From positions 62,001 through 126,000 of the forward strand of contig BNBX01000002.1 in NCBI GenBank assembly GCA_014656175.1: a stretch of DNA of 64,000 nt, read 5' to 3'. Source of the DNA: Streptomyces werraensis (GTDB taxonomy: Bacteria > Actinomycetota > Actinomycetes > Streptomycetales > Streptomycetaceae). Within the stretch, counting starts at the first letter, position 1. Each line of letters starts with the position of its first letter. The notes beneath the pieces were generated by a model. That model made no database searches. It was given only the letters and a program-made list of their open reading frames with translations, and was not told the origin of the DNA. Made by a program: the position numbers and the translations under genes. Positions 54,267-62,329 of this stretch are shown here, one piece after another.

Positions 54267-54665
54267 ATGACCGCAGCCGACGGCCCGTCACCGATGCCGC
54301 ACCGGCAGGACCCGTGCCGCACCAGCGACGTCCTCGGCATCGTCGGCGACAAGTGGTCCCTGCTCGTCGTCCGCAACCTCAGCCAGGGCCCGCGCCGCTT
54401 CACCGAACTGAAGCGCGCCACCACCGGCATCAGCCAGCGCATGCTCACCGTCACCCTGCGCAGCCTGGAACGCGACGGCATCCTCACCCGCACCGTCGTC
54501 AACGTCATGCCGCCGCACGTCAGTTACGCGCTCACACCCATGGGCATGACCCTGCGCGAGGCCACCGCACCCCTGCTGGAGTGGTCCACCCGCAACCTGG
54601 ACGGCATCCACGCCGCCCGGGCCGCGTACGACTCACGTGTCGCGACGGCGCCGGGCGGGCCCTGA
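54267..54665 (+). CDS. HxlR-family transcriptional regulator
   Basis: 132 residues with the HxlR winged helix: CRTSDVLGIVGDKWSLLVVRNLSQGPRRFTELKRATTGISQRMLTVTLRSLERDGILTR, with the N-terminal cysteine (C17) that many members use for redox or electrophile sensing. ATG 54267 has CTGGAGG 5 bases upstream. Divergent from the alpha/beta hydrolase, which is its likely target. Confidence 0.9.
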   Translation: MTAADGPSPMPHRQDPCRTSDVLGIVGDKWSLLVVRNLSQGPRRFTELKRATTGISQRMLTVTLRSLERDGILTRTVVNVMPPHVSYALTPMGMTLREATAPLLEWSTRNLDGIHAARAAYDSRVATAPGGP

Positions 54666-54758
54666 CCCACATGTCGGTGCATCCCGCGGTGTGTGAGCGG
54701 CCGTCGTCCGGAGGGGCAAGATCGTCACCGTGGTCCCCGGTAGGTCGGCTCAGCCGGC

Positions 54759-55763
54759 CTAGGTCATGGCGCTGTCGTCTCCGTCGGTCGCCATCTGGGG
54801 AGGCAGTGGGAGTCCGTACTTGTCGCACAGGAACCGGGTCTGGCAGTACCGCTGGGCCTCGGTGGCCACCCTGCCAAGGACCGCGGAATTCATGCCGGCA
54901 CCGATGAGGACACCGACGACTGGCACGACCTTGGCGACGTTCTTGACGGGCACCCTGGAGCCGGCCGGGCCCAGCTGCTTCATCAACTTCTCGAGAGCTG
55001 CCAGGAGACGGTGGTCGTTGCGGAGCTTCTTCGACCAGTTCACGCGTCCCTTGACCGCGCTCGCCGCCCGTGCGGTGTCACGCAACGGCTTGGCCTTGGC
55101 CGCCTGAGCCATGAAGGACTGCTGTACCAGGTGCTGGATGAACTCCTGCTCTTTGGGATCCTTGGCGTCATAGCCGTAGGAGTACGCGATGCGCGCCGCT
55201 ATCGACGTGCTCAGGACCTGGACGACCAGGATGTCCGCCGTGAGAGCGGTGAGGGTACCCGCGACGGGGACCATGGCCAGCAGGCCCATGGCGCCGCCTT
55301 CGACCGCTCCGGTGGTCCGCCACTTGAGGGTGTTGCGGGTCAGCAGCCGGTCGCAGACCTTGAGGTCCTGCTGCCGCAGTTCGGTGAAACTGTCGATGTC
55401 GAGGCCCTGCTTGCGGGCGAGCTCTTCGACGCTCTTCGGGTCGTTGAGATCCATGGCCTTGTCGTTGACCAGCTCGAGCAATGCCGCCGCGCTTGCGAGC
55501 GTCGGACGCAGGGCCGTGTCGGCGACCACCTCGCCCGCGCGACGGACCGGTTCCGCGACCGCGTCCGGCACGGCGTCCTTGACCCGTCTCGCGGCGTTCC
55601 CCGCGACCTCACCGGTGCGGCTGAGCGCGGTGCTCGCCCAGCTCGGCAGTCCACGGCGGTCGTTGCGGCGCTGCCAGTGCTCGTTGAGCGCGTCCCACAC
55701 CTGCCTCTCGTACTCGCTCATCGGGGGTGCACCGTCGACGAGGGGATCGGTGTGAGTGCTCAC
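54759..55763 (-). CDS. EcsC-family protein
   Basis: 334 residues. The N-terminal third is charged, and the centre and C-terminal two thirds carry the EcsC pattern with two hydrophobic helices (GGAMGLLAMVPVAGTLTALTADILVVQVLSTSIAARIAYSYGYD and VVPVVGVLIGAGMNSAVLG). EcsC proteins associate with membranes; their biochemical role is not known. GTG 55763 follows GGAGAACC. The overlapping longer frame is antisense noise. Confidence 0.82.
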   Translation of the reverse strand: MSTHTDPLVDGAPPMSEYERQVWDALNEHWQRRNDRRGLPSWASTALSRTGEVAGNAARRVKDAVPDAVAEPVRRAGEVVADTALRPTLASAAALLELVNDKAMDLNDPKSVEELARKQGLDIDSFTELRQQDLKVCDRLLTRNTLKWRTTGAVEGGAMGLLAMVPVAGTLTALTADILVVQVLSTSIAARIAYSYGYDAKDPKEQEFIQHLVQQSFMAQAAKAKPLRDTARAASAVKGRVNWSKKLRNDHRLLAALEKLMKQLGPAGSRVPVKNVAKVVPVVGVLIGAGMNSAVLGRVATEAQRYCQTRFLCDKYGLPLPPQMATDGDDSAMT

Positions 55764-55914
55764 TGAGGTTCTCCGTTTCGGCTGTGATCGCTGGGCCCGT
55801 GGCGCCTTGTCGGCCGACGCGAGGGCGAAGTACATCGTCCGGTGGCGAGTTCTGATGAAGAGCGGAATGCACGCGAAAGATACGGAACAGTCATCCTGAG
55901 TCAGGGACGGCGGT

Positions 55915-56562
55915 TCAGTCGCCGAGGGTGAATGCGAGGCCGCCCGCGCGCAGCTCGTCCTCGGTCTGGGTGAGGCCGCCCCGGTGGGAGACCTCGACCG
56001 TGTAGAACTTCGAGCCCGGCGTGATGTCGTCGACCGTGAACGGGAATTCGCAGCCCAGCACCGTCTTCTCGCCCAAGCCAAGGCTTCCCACGGCGACCAG
56101 GGTTCCGGCGGCGTCGGTGACGTTGACCTGAGTGCCGAAGTCGATGTCGGAGTAGCCGCCCGTCCCGGAACACAGCTCCCCGGGATCCAGACCCGCGCCG
56201 ATCCCGGCGACGGTGAGCGTCCCGTCGGTGCTGAACGGCCGCTCCGCGTCCTCGGCCCGCTCGGTGCTCATCGAGGGCGAAGCGGAGGCACCGGCTGCGG
56301 TGGCGTCGGTCTCGTCGCCACGGGCCAGCGTCACTCCTGCCCAGCACGCCCCCACCACGCCGGCGCCGATTCCGGCCCCGATCATGAGGACGGCGCCGCG
56401 TGACAGCCGCGACCAGCGGGAGGCGGATGCCGCCGGCGGGTGGCCGGGCGGAGCGGGGAGCGGCCCGGCGGACGTGTGGACCGGCTCCTCGGCCGCTCCC
56501 GGGCTCGCTTTGAGATACACGGACGGGCGAGGGGTGTGGGGCTGCTGCTCAGGAGAGGACAT
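55915..56562 (-). CDS. Membrane-anchored extracytoplasmic protein, function unknown
   Basis: 215 residues: a Pro-rich cytoplasmic start, one helix (GAVLMIGAGIGAGVVGACWAGVTLA, about 56-80), a Thr/Ala/Ser linker and a beta-rich outer domain with DGTLTVAGIGAGLDPGELCSGTGGYSDIDFGTQVNVTDA and a second cysteine in GEKTVLGCEFPFTVDD; the two cysteines could form a disulfide. No family recognised. It lies in the same orientation as its neighbours EcsC and RNase H-like. Confidence 0.7.
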   Translation of the reverse strand: MSSPEQQPHTPRPSVYLKASPGAAEEPVHTSAGPLPAPPGHPPAASASRWSRLSRGAVLMIGAGIGAGVVGACWAGVTLARGDETDATAAGASASPSMSTERAEDAERPFSTDGTLTVAGIGAGLDPGELCSGTGGYSDIDFGTQVNVTDAAGTLVAVGSLGLGEKTVLGCEFPFTVDDITPGSKFYTVEVSHRGGLTQTEDELRAGGLAFTLGD

Positions 56563-56646
56563 GGCGGAACTTCCCTTCGAAACGAGGGCGCGGAGGAACG
56601 GAGGGTGGCGGGAGTGGAAGGAGGGCGTGGTGAGTAGATACGGGGC

Positions 56647-57282
56647 TCAGTCCCGGCCGCGCCGGTACTCGGCCAGCGCCCCACTCGCCCAGAGCGGGAC
56701 CAGCCGGGGTATCTCGGCCGCCGGCACCATGCCGCGCACGGAGCGCAGGCCGAGCTTGGCCAGGGAGTCGGCGGCCTCGTTGAGCGGGTTGCCGACGTGC
56801 GCCTTCTCGTGGACGAAGGTCAGGTTCGGCGTGTACTCGGCGTACATCTGCAGCTTGACGAGGCTGGGCCGGCGGCCCTGCGAACGCAGCCGGGTCCCGT
56901 AGCCGTCCGGCATCCGCTCGCCGCCGCCCTGCCACTCGTGCAGGAGGTCCAGGGCGTCGAGGTTGTCGACGCGCACCTCGACGGGTCGTCCGGGGTGCGC
57001 CGCGAAGATCCGCCGCAGTCCCCAGTACACGGCCCGGAGTTCGGTGACGACGACGCGGACGCGGGGTGCGGTGAGGTACTGCGGGTAGGTGTGGGCACGC
57101 AGTCCGGTCTCGCCGGTGGTGGCGAGGTAGCCGGTACCGACCTTGTCGCCCGCGACGGAGGCGTCCGTGGCGAGGACGACCGGCGTACAGGAGACAGCGT
57201 TGACCCTGCCGTCGTAGTGCACTTGCGGACGTCCTTTGGACGTAGGGCGGGGTGCGTGAGCGAGCGGGGAACGGCGGCCCAT
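56647..57282 (-). CDS. Stand-alone RNase H-like protein
   Basis: 211 residues with an RNase H fold: VVLATDASVAGDKVGTGYLA (D40), VVVTELRAVYWGLRRI (E81), VEVRVDNLDALDLL (D106) and NPLNEAADSLAKLGL (D172), the four acidic residues in the right order. The His of the flexible loop is plausible in VHEKAHVG. It may cleave RNA:DNA hybrids, but as an accessory-region copy separate from rnhB its target is unknown. ATG 57282 has AGGAGG 9 bases upstream. Confidence 0.75.
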   Translation of the reverse strand: MGRRSPLAHAPRPTSKGRPQVHYDGRVNAVSCTPVVLATDASVAGDKVGTGYLATTGETGLRAHTYPQYLTAPRVRVVVTELRAVYWGLRRIFAAHPGRPVEVRVDNLDALDLLHEWQGGGERMPDGYGTRLRSQGRRPSLVKLQMYAEYTPNLTFVHEKAHVGNPLNEAADSLAKLGLRSVRGMVPAAEIPRLVPLWASGALAEYRRGRD

Positions 57283-57334
57283 CGACGGGATCCTCCTGTA
57301 CACGTCGGGCGGGTTACGGCTAGCGAAAGGGAGA

Positions 57335-57365
57335 GCGGGCGGTCCGTTCTCGGCGGACCGCCCGC
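57335..57365 (-). terminator. Terminator downstream of the 57.4-58.0 kb gene
   Basis: Perfect 12-bp stem GCGGGCGGTCCG/CGGACCGCCCGC with a 7-base loop, 52 bases after that gene's stop on the minus strand. Confidence 0.78.
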
Positions 57366-57416
57366 CCCGTGTCCGCCGCGTCCCCCCACGAGCGCGGCGG
57401 AGTCTGCGGCGGCCGG

Positions 57417-58043
57417 TCAGCCGACCTTGGTCCACTCTTGGCAGCCGTCGGTCTCGAAGTACTCGCCCTTGTTGACCGTCACCCGGCCCTGCCCCTGGAG
57501 GTTGTCGTTGGCGATGATCGCGCCGAACTCCCCGGAGGCGTCCTTGGTGCGCGCCCAGTAGCAGTTCTCGATGATGCTGCCCTTCTCGGGCCCGGCGGTC
57601 TTGTACGTGCCGGCCTGCATGTCGTCGCCGACCAGGTACTGACCGTCGCCCTCGACCGTGGTTGCCGCTCCGGGCTTCTTGGCCGGCTTCGGCGTGACCG
57701 TGACCTTCTCGGTGACAGTGGGGGCCGGCTCCGGTTCGCCGGCCTCGGCGGGCGCGGTCTCGGTGACGGTGACGGCAGGGGCGGGAGCGGCGGAATCGTC
57801 CTTGCCGCCCGACTCCCCGTCCCCGCCGATGGACGCGCCGATCACGAGGGCGACGAGCGCCGTCGCGCCGTGGGTGAGCCACGCCTTGCGGCGCGACGGC
57901 TTCGGCCTCGTGGGTGTGACCGCCGGAGGCTGCCCGGCACCGGCCGGCGGGACCGGCATCCGCGGTACGGCGCCCAGGCTCGGCGCGTTTCCCTGGCCGG
58001 AAGGCTGGGGGGGGCTGGGCGGGGTCGAGGGCGGGTAGCTCAT
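57417..58043 (-). CDS. Membrane-anchored protein with Pro-rich N-terminus, function unknown
   Basis: 208 residues: a Pro-rich cytoplasmic segment (1-50), one helix (HGATALVALVIGASIGG), a Glu/Pro/Thr/Val linker, and a C-terminal domain (about 130-208) containing YLVGDDMQAGTYKTAGP, CYWARTKDASGEFGAIIANDNLQGQG and DGCQEWTKVG. Two cysteines may pair outside the cell. Such domains recur in actinomycete and phage-related proteins, but I cannot name a function. ATG 58043 has GGAGGACC upstream. Confidence 0.7.
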   Translation of the reverse strand: MSYPPSTPPSPPQPSGQGNAPSLGAVPRMPVPPAGAGQPPAVTPTRPKPSRRKAWLTHGATALVALVIGASIGGDGESGGKDDSAAPAPAVTVTETAPAEAGEPEPAPTVTEKVTVTPKPAKKPGAATTVEGDGQYLVGDDMQAGTYKTAGPEKGSIIENCYWARTKDASGEFGAIIANDNLQGQGRVTVNKGEYFETDGCQEWTKVG

Positions 58044-58124
58044 CGCGGTGGTCCTCCGGTTCGGCGTCGTGGCGCTTGCTGGTCACAAGGTGCTCGCCGT
58101 TCCGGTGACGCGGTGAGGAGATCA

Positions 58125-58144
58125 CTGATAACCCGTATTATCAG
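58125..58144. promoter_or_regulatory. Perfect inverted repeat in AT-rich promoter region
   Basis: CTGATAACCCGTATTATCAG: 7-bp arms with a 6-base centre, in the AT-richest stretch nearby, between the divergent membrane-protein gene (58043) and the 58263 gene. Probable operator for either. Confidence 0.6.
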
Positions 58145-58262
58145 AATCATTTCCCTCTGAGTAGCGCACTCGCTGTAGATTGCTGCCGTCCGCCCAGCAG
58201 AGGAGTGGACCGAGAGGCCAGGGAAACTGCCTCAACGACCCGGGGGGAGGGGGACACGTCCG

Positions 58263-58601
58263 ATGACGACGCACACGACCGCGTGGACGCCCTCCGCCAT
58301 CCTGCCCGAAACCCCGGCCTGGCGGATCACGTATGCGGAGATCGCCGCCCTCGCCCAGGTCAAGCGCCCGGTCCCCACCACCTGGGCCCGCCGCCACCCG
58401 GACTTCCCCGCACCCGTCGCCCACGAGGACGGACGTCCCCTGTTCGACGCCCGCGCGGTCGTCGACTGGCTCGCCTCCACCGGCCGCGGCAACACCGACC
58501 CCCGCCGGCTCCGCGCCGAGCTCGCCCTGCACACCCTGGCCGCCTGGCGCAGCCCGACCCTGTCCGCGTCCGTCCTGCTCCGCGCGCTGACCTCCTCGTG
58601 A
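58263..58601 (+). pseudogene. N-terminal fragment of a defence-type gene (HTH segment), truncated
   Basis: A 112-residue frame, MTTHTTAWTPSAILPETPAWRITYAEIAALAQVKRPVPTTWARRHPDFPAP, followed by a GRPLFDARAVVDWLASTGRG segment that looks like an AlpA/MerR-like DNA-binding module. In my recollection this segment begins large N6-adenine methylase or similar proteins of actinomycetes. The frame ends abruptly in a serine-rich stop where a gene fragment of the opposite strand begins (about 58598), so it is read as a truncated 5' end. It may still be expressed as a small DNA-binding protein. Confidence 0.5.
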
Positions 58602-58756
58602 GCTTCTTGATCCAGTTGAGGGCGGCGTTGACCTCCGTCCGGCGGGGCTTGGCGGCCTCGGCCTCCCGGGAGAGGTTCGTCCACTCGGCGAGCAGGCCGA
58701 CGACGGCGTGCCAGCGTTCGTCCATGGCCGCCAGTTCCTCGCGCGCCGCTCCGACC
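58598..58756 (-). pseudogene. Orphan protein fragment on the minus strand
   Basis: The minus strand encodes AAREELAAMDERWHAVVGLLAEWTNLSREAEAAKPRRTEVNAALNWIKKLT, a natural-looking helical sequence, without own start context and continuing only into antisense. It lies exactly between the HTH fragment and the ATPase fragment, so it seems to be a piece left by rearrangement. Confidence 0.45.
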
Positions 58757-59661
58757 GAGGTCCGCGACCTGCGCGTCGACGCCTTCGCCGGCCACACCCA
58801 GCGGATCTGGGAGAAGCTGCGCCAGCAGAGCAGCGTCGGGACCTGACCCGAGTCGGCCTGCACGGCAGCGAGAAGGCCACCGTCCGCAAGTTGGTCATGG
58901 ACGTCACCGTCGACGACACCGAGGCCTCCGCCCTGGGCGTCATGAGCCAGGGCGAACTGCACTCGCTCGCCCTCTCCCTGTTTCTGCCCCGCGCCGCCAC
59001 GGCCGACAGCCCCTTCGGCTTCGTCGTCATCGACGACCCCGTGCAGTCCATGGACCCGGCGAAGGTCGACGGGCTGGCCCAGGTGCTCGACGAACTCGGC
59101 CGCGACCGGCAGGTCGTCGTCTTCACCCACGACACCCGCCTCCCGCACGCCTTCCGCAGCCAGGGCCTGCCGGTGACCGTGCTCAAGGTGGAGCGCGGGG
59201 AGAAGTCCAAGGTGCACGTCACCTGCGACACCGATCCGGTCAAGGAGGCCGTCGACAACGCCATGGCCCTCGCCAAGACCGAGAACTGCTCCGAGACGGC
59301 CTTGCGTCACGTCCTTCCGTCCCTGTGCCGGGAGGCGCTGGCGACGGCGATCGTCGAGGCCGCCTGGCTCCGCCGCAACCGCACCGGCATCCCCGCCGAA
59401 CACCTCCAGGCCGCCATCGACACGACCGAACGGCTGATACCGCTTGCCTCTTTCGCTCTCTTCGACGACGGCCTGGTACATCGCGACGAGGAGGTCCGCA
59501 GCCGCCTTCGCAGCCTCTACGGCAACGAGTGCACCACTCTCATCCACCAGTGCCAGCAGGGTGCCCACCCCAGCGGTTTCCTCCCGCACGACTCGGTTGC
59601 CTTCGTGCGGAGGGTCGAGGCACTCGCCGCCCGCATCCGCACGCCGGAGGTGAGCTTCTGA
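58755..59661 (+). pseudogene. 5'-truncated, frameshifted AAA/ABC-type ATPase (defence-type)
   Basis: Reading starts without a start codon at PTEVRDLRVDAFAGHTQRIWEKLRQQSSV, shifts frame near 58840 (two extra G in GTCGGGACCTG), and continues LTRVGLHGSEKATVRKLVMDVTVDD. The ABC-type signature is MSQGELHSLALSLFLPRA, Walker B with the D-loop is FVVIDDPVQSMDPAKVDGLAQVL, and the switch His is in VVFTHD. The Walker A half is missing. Relatives are SMC/RecN-like ATPases of anti-phage systems. The stop overlaps the following gene (TGATG), showing the original operon. Confidence 0.75.
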
Positions 59662-60098
59662 TGCCCGTCACCAGTATTGGTGTCGACACCGTCACTGCCC
59701 TGCTCGCAACCGCAGACGCCCTTTTCGTAGAGGACTTGGACGACGGCAACCCTCTGACCCCGGCCGGCCGTGCCCGTGGTGCCACCTACGCCCTTCGCAT
59801 CGCCCTGGAAGTAGCCATCGACGCGGCCCTCACGGCTGAGCAATCTGAGCTCCACGCGATCAGCATGCGTGCCAAGCTGCTCTGCCTGCGCCACTACGCC
59901 GGCCCATCCCTGGCCCGTCGAATCAACGCCCTCTGGAGCCGCCTCAGCGAAGGCTGCAAGTACCACCACGACGAACTCGGCCCACGCCATGCCCAGGTGC
60001 AGGTCTGGCGAGGAGAAGTCGAGACGCTCGTCGCGGAACTCGCCGCAGCCAGGGTCGTAGGTGCCTTCCCTCAGCAAGCGGGTACGGCCGGGGACTAG
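59661..60098 (+). CDS. Small helical protein, partner of the broken ATPase (possible HEPN-like)
   Basis: 145 residues, almost all alpha-helical: ARGATYALRIALEVAIDAALTAEQ, SMRAKLLCLRHYAGPSLARRINALWSRLSEGCKYHHDELGPRHAQ, VWRGEVETLVAELAAARVV. The CKYHHDELGP element resembles the S/C-x-x-HH-x-x-EL-P segment of proteins that accompany such ATPases. A HEPN-like role is a guess; the R-x4-6-H ribonuclease motif is not clear. Its ATG overlaps the ATPase stop by one base. The gene itself looks intact. Confidence 0.6.
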   Translation: MPVTSIGVDTVTALLATADALFVEDLDDGNPLTPAGRARGATYALRIALEVAIDAALTAEQSELHAISMRAKLLCLRHYAGPSLARRINALWSRLSEGCKYHHDELGPRHAQVQVWRGEVETLVAELAAARVVGAFPQQAGTAGD

Positions 60099-60153
60099 CC
60101 GTATGGGGCTCCGAGCTACAGGAGTCACCACTCGGCCGATAAGGTTTCGCGCT

Positions 60154-62265
60154 GTGGAAATCGGATCTTTGGTTGAACAATGCGACGGCAGTTCCGTACG
60201 TCGCGTAGGTACCGTTCGCGCGTTGAACGAGAAGGAAGCCGTCGTCGAGTGGCAGGGGGGTGAAAGTGAGCAATTGCCCGTCCCGGTGGGGGAGACCGTG
60301 AGGGTCCTGGTCCCGGGAACGTTCAGGCACAAGGCCGCCACCGACCTCGTCACAATGCAACACGAGTTCGAGAGTAACCCTGTGGAAGTGCTGGTCGAGA
60401 TACTCCGTGAGCTGCGGAAGCCAGTCAGCATCGCCACATTGCGGGACTATGTGGAGAGCACGGGCATTGTGGCGCACATGTTCGTCGACGAGTGGGGTGG
60501 GGTGCGGGCGTTGCTTTTGGCGCATCCACAGGTTCGGTCAGCCAGCAAGGGTGGTGTGCGCTGGGTCGGGGACGGAAGCGGGCCCTCACAACCTGCTCGG
60601 CAATGGTCCAGTTCTGAGGCGCTCCAGGAGTTGGTGAATAGCACCCACAAGAAGAAGGAAGCCAAGCAGTCGCTGCTCGCCGCGGTGTCCGCCGGCCTGG
60701 ACACCCTGTCACCGTACGAACTCCTGGTGGCCCATGCGCGCGGCGTACCTGTGACCGAGTGGCCGCCTCAGTGGACGGAGCCACAGCCGGAACGTGTTCC
60801 TGAGGACATCCGCTTGATCGCTGTCCAGCACATCGTCGAGATGTCGCGCGCCCGGAGACGCATAGTACTCCCTGGCACAGACGCCAGTCAGGCCTCGATC
60901 AAGGCGGCGGAGATCCCGTCCTCCCTCGAACTTCTGCCGCTGGTTGTCCCTCTCGTCGCGATGCCTGCGAAGAGCCTTGCGGCGGACAAAGCGGCCAAGG
61001 CCCTCAGTGGAGAGGACGCGTGGAACGCCCTACGTGCGGCGATGACGTGTTTCGAGCAAGCGCTCCCTGTCTGCTCCGGCTCCGAAGACGCACCTGACCA
61101 GAAGGAGGAGCTGGCATCTCTCTTGATCCGGGCGAAGGACCTCTTGCAGACGGCGCTGAAGAAGAGGCCCAGGGAGGGTGACCTTCCGTGGCTGGACTTC
61201 GCAGAGGAGATGGCCGTCCGCGCTCGTGCGCTTCTGGCGGATCAACGGATCCACGAGCAGCGGAACGCACTCGTGCGGGAGTGGGCCGAGTATGTCGCCG
61301 GCCACTCCGATATTCCTGTAGAACTGCGCGAAGCAGCCCGAGCCGCTCAGGATGCCGCGGCAACCGAAGGCACAGACCCGGTTACAGCCGACGGAACGGG
61401 GGGGAGTGACGGGGAAAAGGGCGACCGACAGACCGAGGTCACACCGGAGCCGCTGCCGGGCGCGGAAGAGCCCGAGGGCACAGATGCCGTGGGGGAAGGC
61501 GACACCCGCGCCGAGGACGGTGATGCCGACAGCACTGGGTTTGTCAGTGACGAACCTGTCCTGGAGGTGACAGAAGACGCTCCGGACGAGACACCGGAGG
61601 ACGCGCAGGCCCAGGTCGAAATCCTCAACCGCCTGTTGCGGGAGGAACAGGTTAAGGCCGCCGCGGCCCAGGCTCATCTCGAGCGGCAGCGTCGGGACGC
61701 CTCGGACGCGCTGGCCGAGGCGGAAGCGACGGCGAAGCGGTTGCGGCTCCGCATCGCGGACGAGGAGAAACTACGCGAAGAGGCGGAGGCGCGCGCACGC
61801 GCCGCTGAGGCGTCGGCGGAAGCTGCTCGACAGAGTTTGGAAGGGGCGGAGCAGCGCGTGGAAGCGATGACACGTCAGCTCCGGCGACGGGACGACGAGT
61901 TGAGACAGTCCCGGCAGACCGCGCGCGGAGCGTCGCAGGCGCAGCTGCGACAGGCGAGGATCGATACGTTGCGCGTTCTCGCCGCGGTGCTCACCGAAGT
62001 AGCGGACCAGGCGATTCACGAAGATGACGAGATGGGGCCCGCAAACGCTCTGTACCGCAGGGCCCTGGCCCGCGCGGCTGAAGCGGGCGTGCTGGACATG
62101 GCAGCCCTCGGAGAAGAGACGGACTACGACCCGGTGAGGCACCGGGCACCGGGCGGACCGGCGCCGCGTGTGGTCGTGGAGCGTCCCGGCTTCGTGTGGC
62201 AGGGCCCGCTGGAGCCCGAACCCATCGTGCTGGAACAGGCACTCGTGCGTGGGGTCGAGCAGTAA
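60154..62265 (+). CDS. Large coiled-coil protein, partner of the Hsp70-like ATPase
   Basis: 703 residues starting VEIGSLVEQCDGSSVRRVGTVRALNEKEAVVEWQGG, an SH3-like barrel (1-60). A winged-helix-like segment follows (PVEVLVEILRELRKPVSIATLRDYVE...RALLLAHPQVRSASKGGVRWVG, about 70-150), then a helical middle, an acidic disordered stretch (~430-510) and a long coiled coil (~515-620) rich in Ala, Glu and Arg. No family is recognised. GC is lower than in the core genome. The following Hsp70-like gene is 64 bases downstream; the two likely work together. GTG 60154 was chosen; GTG/ATG starts at 60061 or 60103 are possible. Confidence 0.65.
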   Translation: MEIGSLVEQCDGSSVRRVGTVRALNEKEAVVEWQGGESEQLPVPVGETVRVLVPGTFRHKAATDLVTMQHEFESNPVEVLVEILRELRKPVSIATLRDYVESTGIVAHMFVDEWGGVRALLLAHPQVRSASKGGVRWVGDGSGPSQPARQWSSSEALQELVNSTHKKKEAKQSLLAAVSAGLDTLSPYELLVAHARGVPVTEWPPQWTEPQPERVPEDIRLIAVQHIVEMSRARRRIVLPGTDASQASIKAAEIPSSLELLPLVVPLVAMPAKSLAADKAAKALSGEDAWNALRAAMTCFEQALPVCSGSEDAPDQKEELASLLIRAKDLLQTALKKRPREGDLPWLDFAEEMAVRARALLADQRIHEQRNALVREWAEYVAGHSDIPVELREAARAAQDAAATEGTDPVTADGTGGSDGEKGDRQTEVTPEPLPGAEEPEGTDAVGEGDTRAEDGDADSTGFVSDEPVLEVTEDAPDETPEDAQAQVEILNRLLREEQVKAAAAQAHLERQRRDASDALAEAEATAKRLRLRIADEEKLREEAEARARAAEASAEAARQSLEGAEQRVEAMTRQLRRRDDELRQSRQTARGASQAQLRQARIDTLRVLAAVLTEVADQAIHEDDEMGPANALYRRALARAAEAGVLDMAALGEETDYDPVRHRAPGGPAPRVVVERPGFVWQGPLEPEPIVLEQALVRGVEQ

Positions 62266-62329
62266 TCGAAACAGTCTTTCCGCTGCTGGGACGGAGGAGC
62301 CCGGCAGCCAGGTTCCATGGAGGACATCG

